From: Aedes albopictus
Lineage: Eukaryota > Arthropoda > Insecta > Diptera > Culicidae
Assembly (NCBI RefSeq): GCF_035046485.1
Contig: NC_085137.1
Span: 452,096,980 to 452,160,979 of the forward strand
Direction of reading: 5' to 3'
DNA: 64,000 nucleotides
Shown: piece after piece, positions 22,051-34,079 of the stretch
Layout: every line of letters starts with the position of its first letter
Numbering within the stretch: the stretch's first letter is position 1
Program-made: the position numbers and the translations under genes
The notes under the pieces: model-generated
The model's database searches: none
What the model was told of the DNA's origin: nothing
What the model saw: the letters and a program-made list of their open reading frames with translations, nothing else

Positions 22051-23239
22051 TTTGTGCCAGTGTTGCCACATTGAGTAGTTGAAATAGTAAATTTAGATTT
22101 GCAAAAGTAATTAAATTTTGTTTGAACAGATTTTGATTTTCTTTGAATATCAACGATTTGTTAAAGTCACTAAAATATTTTTGGAGGTCCAGATTTGGAA
22201 AATAAACTCTTTTATCAGTGATAGTAATATTTTTTTTAAATTTCAGATTCACTGCTTGTTTATTGCTTAGCAGATTGCTTTATTATATTTTTAAGTTAAA
22301 TTTTGTCTTTTGATTTAAGCTTTCCCAGTGTATAAAGATTTGTGGAAATTGTACTGACTCAGTGCTGCCAGTTTATGTGACAGAATAGTTTGGAAATGTG
22401 GCATTGATTTTAACAATCCCTTATTTGGAAATTTTGTGTATATCAGAATAAGTTAATTTTCATACTGCAGTCCAAGAATATCGATTATCGACAGAAGACT
22501 TGGGGAGTGACATCTTTCAGGAGAATATATGAGTTGCTTAAAGTTATTCAGGTTTAATCTAAATGTTACGAATTTGCTGCTCAAACCAAAAAGTGTTGGA
22601 CAATTTTGCAGGTTCCCGGGTTGCTTTTTTAAAGTTTTTTGACGATCCCAAAAAGAATGCTAGATTGATTACAATAACTCCAGATTTCACAGTGTCTTGC
22701 CCCAAAATTTTAGATTCTTGCAGTTTTGATAGCAGTGTTCCCAGCTTGTATTTCAACTTTCATGTAAGCATTTTAGTTTCAAAGTAGTGTCGTGTGTTGT
22801 CTTGTTTGTGAGGAAATGATTGTCATATAAATTTTGAATCGTTTTAGAAATATTGACTCAAGTGTTATATTAAATCTCTTATTGGTTCTTAATATTTAAT
22901 AGATGAACAGGCAATTTAATTTCAGTTGATCGATCATTGGATATTGAAAAAAAAAAAGTTCAAAAAAATACGCATGTATAGCTCTATGATATTTTTTAAA
23001 TTGTTTATTATTTTGTCAAACGGTGCAAAATTGCCATATCTAAGATTTACTGAATTAACTTGGGGTTGGTTGATTTTAAGACTGAGTTTACACGGAGATT
23101 TGAGCCGGATGAATTAGGAAATTAAAAATTTTGAAATTTTTATTATTTTGTAGACCATTTCTCAGTACGAATAAATTTTATTTTATTTTTTATTTTTCTA
23201 GAAAACTGTTTTGAATTTAAAATGGTCTACACAATCAAC

Positions 23240-23490
23240 ACTAGAAGAATCATGGTAAACTCGCATTGAGTGTTGTATCAGGATGATTCGAATAGGATAT
23301 TTCGCATTGCCCATGATTGCTGTTTGAGTACATTTATTTTTCGATGTTCCAGTTTATTTTTATTCTTTTTCTCCCGAAACTTCTAATCGAAGTTCTTAAA
23401 TTTTCAGTGTTGCCAAAATGTTGTTTTTATTATCAATTTCATTTTGCTGTTCTCTTCATAAAGTCCAGTGTTGCCAAATAAAATTTTCTG
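23240..23490 (+). repeat. Diverged duplicate block, copy 1
   Basis: ATGGTAAACTCGCATTGAGTG, GTTGTATCAGGATGATTCGAA, then TTCAGTGTTGCCAAAATG, TTTTTATTATCAATTTCAT and TTTTGCTGTTCTCTTCATAA correspond in order to 26155-26385. It is an old duplication ~2.9 kb apart that includes the CAGTGTTGCCA motif. Confidence 0.65.
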
Positions 23491-26154
23491 GCTTTTATAA
23501 TAAATGCTAAATATTTTCGATCAAAAGTTGATATGCAATTTGTATAGACCTTCTAGCAGATTTTTTTTGGCTTTTAGTTTGAAGTTTGTATACTTGATGT
23601 AACTATGAAGCAGCATACCATCACTAGAGTATATGTGACACAAATTAGTGGAATTTTATGATTTCAATGATTTTTTTTACTTTTGTGATGTTATTTCAAA
23701 AACATCCAAAAGACCTTTGATAGAGCAAAAAAATATGCCAGATGGAGTAATTTAGCCTGGAAAAAAAGTACCAGGTTTCACTGTTCCCAGATTTATGATT
23801 TTTGTCAGATGAATATTTGAAAAAAGTCTTCCAATTTTATAAAGGAAATTAATAGTATTTGAATGAATTAAAAAAAATGTTTCGTTTCTTCGTGTGTTTC
23901 ATTGTTTATGCTACGAACAAGTTACTTTGGTTTAATTAGTTTTTGAATGTCATGATTTGCAACAAACAATGTGTACTCTAAATGCTTCGTAATGCAAAAT
24001 TTCTTGCATTTTTTGGGAAATTTTTAAAGCAAAAAATTTTAAGCAAAGCAATCTAAATTTTGAATAATCTTGAACAGAATTTTGCTTCGATTTTGAAGTG
24101 TCAAAAGTAAGATTTTGTAGATTTCAAAATTGTGAAAACATAAATAAACATAACAAAAATTTACCGAGATGGTCAAGTTATCACAAATTTGACTTCAAGA
24201 GGAAATAGATCTTTCCACACTTAAGTTTTGGGTGAATTTCAACAAGACATTTTCTGTGCTATCAGTTATGATCGTAGTTTTCTATTGATTTGTGGTCCAA
24301 AATAGATCGAATTTCTGTTGGAATGGTCAATTTCTCTCTGCTGAGAGTAGTTGCATCATGTGGATAGTACAGTTGTTGCCAAGAAAGATAATAATTTTAA
24401 GTCAGTCTTTTACAGATGTCAATTTCTCTGCAATAAAATGGTTTAATGTTTAGAATAATTCGAAAGAACAGTATTGTGCTGATGATTTTGAGAACGAATT
24501 GTCAATTTGCAATATTTTTTAATTGTTTTCACCATCCAGTGTAGCCAGGTTGAGTTTTATAAATTTGGTAGACATTTGGCGTGACCATCCTAGGTTAGGT
24601 AGTGCCCACTTGCGAGGTTGTAGACGTTGTATTGCAGCTCTTGAGTTGATAGATTCAATGCTGATTAGGTAATTCAAATCATTCAGTGTTGCCAGATAGA
24701 TCCAGAATGTAAATTTGGATACTATTTCCAAGATTTAATCGAACAGTTAATTTATTTTAGATTTGTCATGGTTGGTCGTCTTCACTGCACTCCGAATGCT
24801 TATTTCGACACTGTGTTGATTTATTTTGAGAAAAGTTTTCATCATCGTATATTGGATGTTGCTTATTATTCAAATGCTTCAGTTGCTATTGGACAGTTAT
24901 CACTGTTGTAAGATAAACGGAATCATGCGAATTAGCCATTCGTTGCCAGCCATATTTGGTCTAAATAGTTGCCAGTTTTGCTTTCTTGAAGAATGATGAA
25001 AGAGCTTTTTACAGTGTTGCCAGATGCACGATAAAGTATCTGTAGGTGCTCGGAGCAGCCAGATGTACATAAAAGATTCTGTGGACTATTGCTGTATGGA
25101 TTTATTTAAAGCATACCATCAGATTTGTCAGTCCATTTTTCAATTTCAGTGTTGCCAGCCGATCATGGTTTGCTCTTGGTTATAAATATGCAATTTTTTT
25201 CTGTGCTTCTAAATTTGACTGGGTTTATTACGGACAAATTAACACCTGCGCTTTCATATGATTCTGAAGCATGAATGATTGAGCATTTAGCTGAACGTTG
25301 ATTGTTTTGATCCTCCGGAAGGGAAATCCCTCTTGACACTTCTGATAGTTGGCAATTTAAGTGGGTTATTCTATCTGAGTATTTCGACCACACGAACTAA
25401 ACTGATTAGATCAGAGTTCTGGAATGTAAATTTCGTTGTTGTTTTTTCAGCGTTTTGATGGCAGCGATAATGGTTTGTGGAAGATTCAAACAGTGGTGCC
25501 AATTTCATTCGATTTAATATTATCTTTTTCAGATACTCTAAATTCTGCCATGTTTAATTCTTATGTCATTAATTTCGCCAGTTTTACGAAGTATTTTGCT
25601 GATTTTGAAACATTTTCTAATGGTTGCCATCGTTATTTTGTGTGGATTTTTGCGAAATTGTCCAGTGTAGCCAGATGATCATATTTCGGTTAATTGTCTT
25701 CCAATGGTTAATCTCACAATGATAACTTCTATACCAGTGTGCTTCATCTTTTCTGTGCGATTGCACAATAATTTAAATTTTGTTTTCTTTCCATGTAGCA
25801 GCAATGATCAGTGTTGCCATGACGAGTTTTGTTTCTTTTTTTCTGATTTTACAGCGCACAATGCCAATCGCATCGGGTCAGAGGGTAGTGTTGTCAGATA
25901 AATATATGTTTACTGGTGTTCGCTTGTATAGACTTTTGAGACGCTGTTCGTTTTTAGACTTCCTCATATTTATATATATATATTTTATTTTTATTTTTTA
26001 TTAAATTAACATCTGGTTACGTGAAAATACTTTCTTGCTATTCCGACAAAAGGAGGAATTTTGGCATAGTTCAGTAAAAACGAGTTTGTCAGGATATTTT
26101 TTCTGCATTTTGTTAGAATTTGTTTTGTAATTTTCTCTTTGGTCTAATTTATGA

Positions 26155-26385
26155 TCAAACATGGTTAACTCGTTTTGAGTGTTGTATTAGATTGATCCGA
26201 ATAGTTAGTTTTTTTTTCGCAATCCCAGAATTATTGGTTCGAGCACATTGAAAGTAACAGTGTTTTTGAAAATGATATTCAAAAGTTTCGAAATAAAATT
26301 CCTGCAATATTCAATGTTGCCAAATTGTTGTTTTCATTATCATTTTGATTTTGCTGTAGTTTTCATAAAGCTCAGTCTTAATTAT
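26155..26385 (+). repeat. Diverged duplicate block, copy 2
   Basis: ATGGTTAACTCGTTTTGAGTG, TTGTATTAGATTGATCCGAA, then TCAATGTTGCCAAATTG, TTTTCATTATCATTTTGAT and TTTTGCTGTAGTTTTCATAA match the block at 23240-23490 with many substitutions. The copies share order and orientation. Confidence 0.65.
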
Positions 26386-27810
26386 TAAGGTCAAGTTATC
26401 GAACAGAATGACGTCGAACAGCGCCGTCCAATGTTTGATCAAATTGAAAATGGCTGCAAGGGGATGAAGTTTACGCTTTTGCTTGATGATCATTCCTTAA
26501 AAAAACTGTTTTTTTGCATCAGAAATAGTTGCCAGTTTATCAGTTACAAATAGATCGAAAGGCATATCTAAATTGTGCAGTGGCATTTGGAAAATCCTCT
26601 ATTCTGAATGAACATCACGAATATTTCAATTTTAATTTTATTCAATGCTGATTTTTGTTGTATTGTTTTTTTTTTGTGTCGAAAAGTGTTGCCAGTTTAT
26701 CTGTTACAAGTAATCAGAAATACATTGTCAAATTTTTTGAAAAATAATAACAAAAATTAAAAAAAAATAATAATTTTAAGCTTTTATTTATTTCTGTCTT
26801 AAATTTGAAGGGGTAGTGAATTGAATTAGATATTTAAATTGTTCAAAGGTGTTGGGTAAAGTCGAGAAGTATTACTGACGATTGGTTATATAAGACGTGT
26901 TTGGGTTGTTCCTTGTTATGTTATCCTTCAATTTTGTATAAACTAATCAAAACCTCTAAAAATATTTATATTGAACCATTTAAATTTTACTTGTTTGTTT
27001 CGGTAATCACCCAAGTGTTTTTAATGGAGTTCAATTCAAGCTAAATAATCTGAGCGGATAATATCAAACGAAATTCTGCCAAAGTTCTTAAACTATAAAC
27101 ATTCAACATTGTTTTGAATAAATGTTGGTCAAAAATTCTTCAGTTGCATTAGAACCAAAAATTTATCAATAATATTTTAAAAACGTGTATCAATTTTGCA
27201 GAATAGTGGTCAAATCGCAAATTATGAATTGAAACAGAAGAAAAGCTTATTAAAAATGTTTTTTTTTCAATTTTTCTTAATTTGCCTTTTGAACCTCCCA
27301 ACCAAATTGGTGGTCATTAACATTGTTTTAATGGAGTTTCTTTTATGAATAGTAAGTAGTTTTGTAATAAATATGAGAGGAAGTGTTACCAATGTACATA
27401 AAGTTTACTGATTAGTAATTGGGTTAGAATAAATTTGTTCGTTAAAATTATAACTTGCACTCTAAATCGAAAAGTGTTGCCAGTTTATCTGAAATAGGAA
27501 TTTTCAATGATCTGTCTGGATTGTAGTTTTATAAGATTTAGGTTCAGAAAAACTTTTAAAAAATTTCCAAAGTGGTTTTTTTTTCAATTTTTGAAAATTT
27601 GAAATTTGTTGTTTTGTTTGCTATTTACCTTATTAAGGCAATCAATCAAATGGTTTAAAAGAAGTTTGTTCCAATTTATTTGGCGTTTGAGGAATTGATA
27701 TCAGAAAAGCTACTGTTTATATACAACATGCTTTCTTGTTTGAATTCGTTTTGAGTGAATTTAGAGATTTTTTTGAATTTGTGGTGTAAAACGGAAAAGT
27801 GTTGCCAGAT

Positions 27811-29430
27811 AACCAAATTTTATTAATTTGAAAATTTAATCTTCTGTCTGAATTGAATTTTGGTTTTTGATTTTGAATGAATTGAATGCAGATTTTGAAT
27901 TACTCAAATATATTAAATTTCTTTATCGTTAGGTTTCTTTGTATTTTTATGTTAGTCTTCGACAACACTATTTTAAAGGTAATTGATTCAAGCTATTTAA
28001 ATAATTTAATTGTGTCAGAAGAGGTGACAAAGAACATGAATCTATCTGATCTGAAACCGTTTTGATTTAGTTTTGATGAGATATTTTTATCAATTTGTGA
28101 AATCGTCAAAAAAGAGATTCATATAAGTTTTAATTAATTTTATACACAAAATGAAGCATGATATAAAAAACACAACAAGCTTCTGTTGGTTTTTGTCATG
28201 GTTTTTGCTCAAAAGTTGCTAAAGAAGTTTTGTTTTGAATTGCTGAAGTATTTTTCTTAAAGTTTTTGTTCAAAAGATGCAAATTTTTTTTTCTGATTTT
28301 TTTTAATAAAATTACAAAATTATAAAATATTTAAAATTGATGATTACTATTTTTGTTAGTATTTGTTATGGATTTCTGATACACTATTTCACTGTTATGC
28401 TTAAATTGTTTTGCGTTTCACAGCTTTTCAGAGTGGATGGATAACCGGGTTGCTATTCAAATGAGGTTTGTCGAACAATATTTTTGTTTTTTTACTGTTC
28501 AGAATATAAGGTCTAACAATAATTTTTGTCTCCGTTTTTTTATTCTCATTTATCTTTGTAGGAAGTTTTTTCAGATATCGATTCAGTTTTGAATATCAAA
28601 TTGGAGTATTTAATTTGGAGTATGTCGTGGACCAAACAACACATTGAATGAGATCAATTTGGTTTGAAAGCACAGATATGTGACACAAAACAGGACCAAT
28701 TGATTTGTTTTGCCTGGAAGTTTTTTTGCCAAAGCATGTAATGAAAGCAATCTAACAGATGTTTTTGTTTTTTTTTTCTTTATTTTACTGAATTTGTTGT
28801 TTCCTGAATGGAATAATGGAACAATTTGAAGCAATTTGAATATTTTTTTTTTTTGAAAATAAACAACTGCAGCTCTAATTTTGTGATAACTGTCTGAAAT
28901 TTTGTTTCAGTGTTTTTTGTTCGTCAAGTTGTTGGTTGGGCGTGAAATTTGTGTTCATAAATATTATCAGTTTGTGAGTTATTTACACGACATCTAACGA
29001 AACGCGATTTTTTAAATTTCCAATCACACGTCCAATTACTAATTTCCTAGTTTTCCGATTATTCAACTTTTATGTCTTTTATAGCAAAAGAAAATATTTA
29101 TGAAACAAATATCAACATCTGATGGGCAGTCGCGCCAAAGTAGAGAGGCAATTTTGATTACGAATATTAGATTTAAATTAAAAATTTAGATGAGCTTCAA
29201 ACGTCAAATTTAAAATTAACTTAAGAAATGAAAATCATATACAAAATAAATATTAAAAACCAAAGAGAAATGATAAAGTAGTTTTGATTTCGTGCCAAAT
29301 TTAAATACATTTAAAGTAATAAGTAATTATAAAAAAAACTGGCTAAAAACGAAAAGTCTTACAGAAAATTTCAATGAAAAAAAAAAAATACATAATCAAA
29401 ACAAACAAAAAGAAAATTAAACTTAAATCA
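27811..29430. other. AT-rich non-coding stretch
   Basis: Very AT-rich, with long T runs and no recognised gene, terminal repeat or array. Looks like intron or intergenic sequence. Confidence 0.4.
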
Positions 29431-30850
29431 TACCATATGCACACAAACATTTCTAAGGACCATCTCTACCTCAGCGCGGACTTCGATCCATTCATAAAAT
29501 AACTGCAGCCTGCATGCCGCAGATCGTTCGAACCGTTTGATTCGGCCTTGACCGGAGGCCGCACTCCAGATTGCGTTCCTTAGATGCTGGAGCAATGCCC
29601 GCCGCGCCAAGGAACGAACCCAAAACCGAGTTCGAACTCAGAAAACCGTTCTACAAACATTTCTCATCCTGTATTATCGCGGATTTTGCTGATATTTTTC
29701 TTCTCGCGTACGAGTTTTTTCCATGATTCGACTCTAATCTTAATAAGGCACTTGATTTTCCATTTCAGCAAAAGTGAATTTTGAAAATAACCTACCTCTT
29801 TGTGAATGGTGAAAAAATGCGAGCATCACTCGACTGAGTTCCTCTTTCCGAATCCCAGCGTCCTTGTGGAAGCCGTCCTTGCGAATGCGTCCCTGATAGG
29901 GCACTCGATCACCCCCGCTTCAGCTTCCCACAGCTTCTTTTGTCCAAATCACCACTGTACTGACGTGTCTCGATCGGTTTGCATTTCTTGCTCGAATTCT
30001 CACTCAACAGATCCGCAGATTTCAACACAAACTTTTTCAACAAGTCACAAACTTTAAAGTTCTGCCACTTCCATCTTCCTGATTTTGGAATTCGCTTATC
30101 TTCCTTGCCGGAGGACCCAAGGGAGCCCTTGAGCTCCCTCGAGAAACGCTCCTCCACGCGCTTCTGTTCTGAGACGACACGATCTTCACTCACTGAATGC
30201 TCACTGAACTGTGAATGGTTTATGAGTTGCGCGAGCCGCTTTTATAACTCGGCTTCCGAAGGGACACCGAAGGGTTCCTCCGATAACGACCACGCAGAAC
30301 GGGAACGAAAGGAAGAGACGAAGAATGCGTCACCGCGCCGCCGTTGGCTTTCCATTGTTCGCCGTCGAGCCGAACGAGACTGCGCGCCACTACTGCTGCC
30401 GATAGGTATTGGTGACTTTCTTTTGTTCGCTGATTCGTTTCCCCCTCTGTTTCTAAACATTCCCATGCTCGGGTCGTCGTCGTCATCGTCAACGACGACG
30501 TTGTCGGTTGATCCGTTGCGCCAGGCTTTTGTTCCTTCTGGTGCGTCACCCCGTCGTCGTAGAGTTGGTGACTCAAGAAAAGGGAACCAAAAGGATAATT
30601 GAATCTCTGCTCGGTTGGCGAGACGATCGAGACGAGGCAATCAGGAAGGGTATGTATAAGCGCGCGCGTTCCCAAGGACTTTCTCTCTCCGCGCCGTTTC
30701 GTTCTTGTCGACGTCAATTTGGAGGGAATCGAAGATTCCCTTTGGATTAGGGGACTTGCCTTTTCTTCTAAAGGTCGGTCGAATCTGGTTCGGAGCGCTA
30801 TTGTTAGCGGCTTTTGATTTCGTTTCGATTAAATTATGCAGCTGACAGTT
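29430..30850. other. GC-richer island with candidate promoters
   Basis: A second GC-richer block. It contains a TATAAAAG box on the minus strand (30239-30246), a TATAAG box on + near 30655, and a GTCGTCGTC...GACGACG run near 30475-30500. Frames on the minus strand (30220-30717, 165 codons; 29909-30193, 94 codons) have no domain I recognise, and both overlap other equally long frames. On the minus strand AAAGAGGTAGGTT near 29793 resembles a splice donor. It may be a first exon plus promoter; product unknown. Confidence 0.35.
30239..30246 (-). promoter_or_regulatory. Candidate TATA box, minus strand
   Basis: Minus strand reads GTTATAAAAGCGGC. About 34 bp downstream is CATTCAC, and 41 bp downstream is TTCAGTG, a good match to the arthropod initiator TCAGT although further away than usual. 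No confident start codon follows in the open frame below it, which has only GTG near 30193. Tentative. Confidence 0.35.
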
Positions 30851-31149
30851 GGGTGATTGGTAAAAGAGCGTTGGATTCTTTGAGAATGGAGAAGACGTGG
30901 TTGTTCCCTGGAGGAGGAACAGTTTCATGGGAAAGTGAAATTGGTTCAGGACGGGGGGAAATCGTTGAAAAGCCGATTCCAGTTTATGGTGGGGTTGGTG
31001 GTTTCTTCTAGAAATTTCAGCGGGGATTTTCAACCGGTCGTATAATTAGACCTTTTTTTAAATCCATGGAATCTTTGAGAGGAACAATCGTTTAATAAAT
31101 TTTTATTCAACTTTTTCATTTGTTGGTGTTTATTATGATCAATTTTATC

Positions 31150-31407
31150 AGTTTACTAGCTGTCCCCGGCAAACTTTGTCTTGCCTACTGTGTTTTTGAC
31201 GTTTCAAGTCTTTAGCCAAGCGCCCAAGTCCCCGTTCAAAATGTATGAAAACCCGATTTTCAAAAACTCGCAATTTTCCCATGTTTTTGGCCTCATAAAC
31301 CTTCCTTGGGTGAAAACTAACAGAACAAAACTTAGACGACCCAAATCGGACCATCCGTTCGCAAGTTATGCGCGGTCCCACGTATGCCACTGCATTTATA
31401 TATATAT
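31150..31407 (+). mobile_element. Retroposon tail fragment (CCCCGGCAAACTTTGTCTTGCC type)
   Basis: Contains GCTGTCCCCGGCAAACTTTG, then CCATGTTTTTGGCCTCATAA, CAAATCGGACCATCCGTTCG and GTTATGCGCGGTCCCACG, and ends in a TATATATATA run that continues after the next element at 32111. I associate this string of motifs with 3' ends of insect LINEs/SINEs, from memory of similar sequence; the family is not certain. The MITE at 31408-32110 is inserted in its terminal TA run. Confidence 0.45.
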
Positions 31408-32110
31408 TAGACTGGGTCAACAAAGTCGATTTTTTGGAACAAAGCTTTTTCGACTCCTTTTAGCGTCCAAAACAACTGTGCAAAATTTGGGAGCGATTGG
31501 TTGCTTCCTCGTATTCCGCATTGCGATTGAAATTTGTATGGAATTTAGTATGGAAAAACGGGTTTTTCTGCATTTTTCTCATAAATTCAAATTTTTCGTC
31601 TAAAACAGTCTAACCAATGACGGTAAAGTATAGCCTAGGATATGCCGAAAAACTTTGTCGAAGACCGCAAAGTGATCCGACACTTGTGAAAAAAGTTATA
31701 ACGTACAGATTGCCCGATGGTGCTTAACATTTTACATGTAAAGGAATAACATCAATAATAAAATCTCAATGTTTAGCCTAAGTTACCAGGCGAATAACTT
31801 TTTTCACAAGTGTCAGATCACTTTGCGGTCTTCAGCAAAGTTTTTCGGCATACCCTAGGCTATACTTTTACGTCATTAGTTACATGATAATAGACAAAAG
31901 AATTCAACTTATGAGTAAAATGCAAAAAAAGTACGTTTTTCCATACTAACTTCCATACAAATTTCAATCGCAAAGCGGAATACGGGGACGCTTTCAATCG
32001 CTCCCAAATTTTGCACAGTTGTATTTGACGCTAATATAGATTGAAAAAGCTTTGTTCCGGGTTGATACGATCAAATTTAAAGTTTCTCCATACAACGTTG
32101 ACCCACTCTA
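31408..32110. mobile_element. 703-bp foldback MITE, TAGACTGGGTCAAC TIRs, 8-bp TSD
   Basis: Left end TAGACTGGGTCAAC, right end complement TAGAGTGGGTCAAC. Arms of several hundred bases mirror each other: TTGGAACAAAGCTTTTTC, TTTGCACAGTTGT, TCGCTCCCAAATTTTG, TCCATACAAATTTCAATC, TATAGCCTAGG and CTTTGCGGTCTT all occur in inverted pairs. Flanks ATATATAT at 31400-31407 and 32111-32118 give an 8-bp TSD, weak because the target is a TA run. TIR start and TSD length suggest hAT. No transposase. Confidence 0.8.
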
Positions 32111-32299
32111 ATATATATAGATTATATTCAAAATATTTGCTGTTTTCTTCTATTTTATCAATGTTAATGCTTACCTATAATACTGATGGCGATCATTGCT
32201 TCATTTCTTGAACTAATCAAATTTTCTGCATGCAGGTGAAGCCTGAAGTACTTATTTTATTTTAAGTTATACAGATTCATGGTTAAATAGTTATTTATG

Positions 32300-32400
32300 T
32301 GACGAGTTGCAAAAAGTTGATTTTTTCAGCACGAATCGTACATGTATCCAACGAGGCTTGCCGAGTTGGATAAATACGAAGAGTGCTGAAAAAATCGAGT
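32300..32400. repeat. ~100-bp inverted repeat
   Basis: GTTGATTTTTTCAGCAC at the left pairs with GTGCTGAAAAAATCGAGTTT at the right, with TATCCAACGAGGC / GCCGAGTTGGATA inside forming a second stem. It directly precedes the GCAACTC palindromes and may be part of the same element. Confidence 0.7.
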
Positions 32401-32439
32401 TTTGCAACAAGTCCCTTACAAAATTTTATGCAATGATTT

Positions 32440-32566
32440 TTTCATAATGCAACTCATTTGAGTTGCATAATGTTCATAATGCAACTCAAATGAGTTGCAT
32501 TATGAACATTATGCAACTATTTTCTATTATGCAACTCATTTCAGTTGCATTATGAACCGGTACGGA
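32440..32566. repeat. Cluster of GCAACTC/GAGTTGC palindromes
   Basis: The word ATAATGCAACTCA and its complement alternate. One palindrome is perfect: GTTCATAATGCAACTCA at 32472-32488 pairs with its complement at 32491-32507 with 2 bases between. Flanking imperfect copies lie at 32451-32471 and 32508-32558. The stems could extrude as cruciforms or fold in RNA. Confidence 0.8.
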
Positions 32567-32758
32567 AAAGTTGGTCATTATGATACTGAAATGACTAGTA
32601 TAAAATAGAAATTATGACACTGAATTGCATAAATATTTTTTTTTACATTTTTGATGGCTATACATTTGGTCAACATCTTGAACAAAACTCTTTTTTTTTT
32701 GTTTTTTTTAATGCAAAGTAAAGCAATGGAATGTTTCTGAAACATTGTGGGTGTACAG

Positions 32759-33215
32759 TAGGATATGACTAATATTGAAAAATCTCTCCGGGATATGATT
32801 TCCCAAGCGGAAGGTGATCTACTGGTCGAAATAAGTGAGGCGTGCAAAAATGAACGATGTCTATTGATATTTACGGGTGGCGCAAAGGGTTTGCTGGAGC
32901 AAACATTGGAATTGCTGGAGCAAACATTAAAAAAACATTTTAAATTTAATTTTCAAACATAATGTTTCAAAACTAAATCGGTGATTCAAGAACCCATCTT
33001 GGCCAAATTTGATCTCTAAATGGCGATGCATCTGAGACACTAAAAATGCCATATTTTAGAAAAATGGTATTTTAGTATATACCCTTTGCGTCACCCGCAA
33101 ATATCAACTGAAATTGCTTATTTTTGCACAGCTCACTTATTTTGACCAGTAGATCACTTTCCACATGGGGAATCATATCCCAGAGAGTTTTTTTTTCAAA
33201 ATAAGCCCCACCCTA
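32759..33215. mobile_element. 457-bp hAT-like MITE with perfect 8-bp TSD
   Basis: Flanked by GTGTACAG at 32751-32758 and 33216-33223. The complement of the right end starts TAGGGTGGGGCTTATTTTGA; the left end is a diverged TAGGATATGACTAATATTGA. Inner arms pair well: GGGATATGATTTCCCA, GTGATCTACTGGTC, AAATAAGTGAG, CGGGTGGCGCAAAGGG. No coding. Family shared with 60687-61020. TSD and TIR fit hAT. Confidence 0.85.
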
Positions 33216-33229
33216 GTGTACAGGTAATC

Positions 33230-33990
33230 AAGGGGTTTCCCTAAGAAATTAAAAAGAAAATATATTTTTATTTTATTTTCTCGGTTATTTTTTTTTTTGA
33301 AATTCCTCTCAAGGGATTCTTGTGCAAGTTCTTCCAGGGGTTTCTTAAATAGTTCCCTTATGTATTCTTTCACATATTTCTCAAAGTAGAAGTTTGGGGA
33401 TTTTTGAGTACAAATCCCTTCAGAAATTGTACAAGATTTTCTGCTGAGAATTCCTTCAGAGGGATCTCCAGGAGTTCATCCAAGGATTGTTTCAGAAAAT
33501 CCTCAAGGGATCCCTCAGAAAATGAGCGGGGTTTTCATGCATTCCACCAGCACCAGTACCTTTGTCTCGATTTTAGCAAATTTTTTTTAGAGATTCCATA
33601 AGAAATTTCTCTACGGATTTTTTCAGGAAAACCTCCAGAAATTACTCAAGAATTTTCTTCTTGGAATTACTTGGAATTAGTTCCACCAGAGGCTCATTTG
33701 AATTTTTGTGAGCATCAAGGGGGTATCTTTATTTATTTTGTCAGGTATCCTACATAGGCATTCATTCAGCATTTAACTTCAGAAAATGCCTCAGGAATTT
33801 TATTTTAAGAATTTCTTCAGTAATTTTTTAAGAATGTCTTCTAGGAGTTTTCGAAGATATCTCCCCGAGCTTCAAAAGCATTTCTTGAAACAACCCACCA
33901 GTAATTTAGTAGAAAATACTTCACTGATTCTTTGAAGAATACTTTGACATTTTTTGTGCAATTTCTGAGAAAACCGTTTAAGAATATCCA
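33230..33990 (+). repeat. Degenerate ~15-bp repeat, pyrimidine orientation
   Basis: Variants of TTTCTTCAGGAATTCCTCC, pyrimidine-rich on +. The polarity switches near 34020, after which purine-rich variants run to 35030. Confidence 0.7.
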
Positions 33991-34079
33991 AACATATATC
34001 TGCAGAGATCTCTAAATATATACCTGAAGATATTTCCAATGGAGCAGTGAGATCAATGTCCAGAATATTTTTTTTAGGA

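Larger units (their letters stand above)
22050..27810 (+). repeat. Dispersed CAGTGTTGCCAG motif, ~20 copies
   Basis: Matches with 0-2 differences start near 22057, 22359, 23405, 23466, 24370, 24537, 24684, 25012, 25147, 25491, 25663, 25809, 25886, 26312, 26685, 27473 and 27798, with shorter AGTTGCCAG forms at 24967 and 26527 and CGTTGCCAGC at 24941. All are on the + strand. I found only one TGGCAAC in reverse (near 21972). Several share downstream text (GTTTATCTGTTAC or similar). The surrounding DNA is AT-rich and non-coding. No known family name comes to mind. Confidence 0.75.

Noticed and set aside
30220..30717. 165-codon minus-strand frame in the GC-rich island, and overlapping frames on both strands
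   Set aside because: Several frames on both strands are similarly long, as expected from GC-rich, stop-poor DNA. No domain or codon pattern favours any of them.
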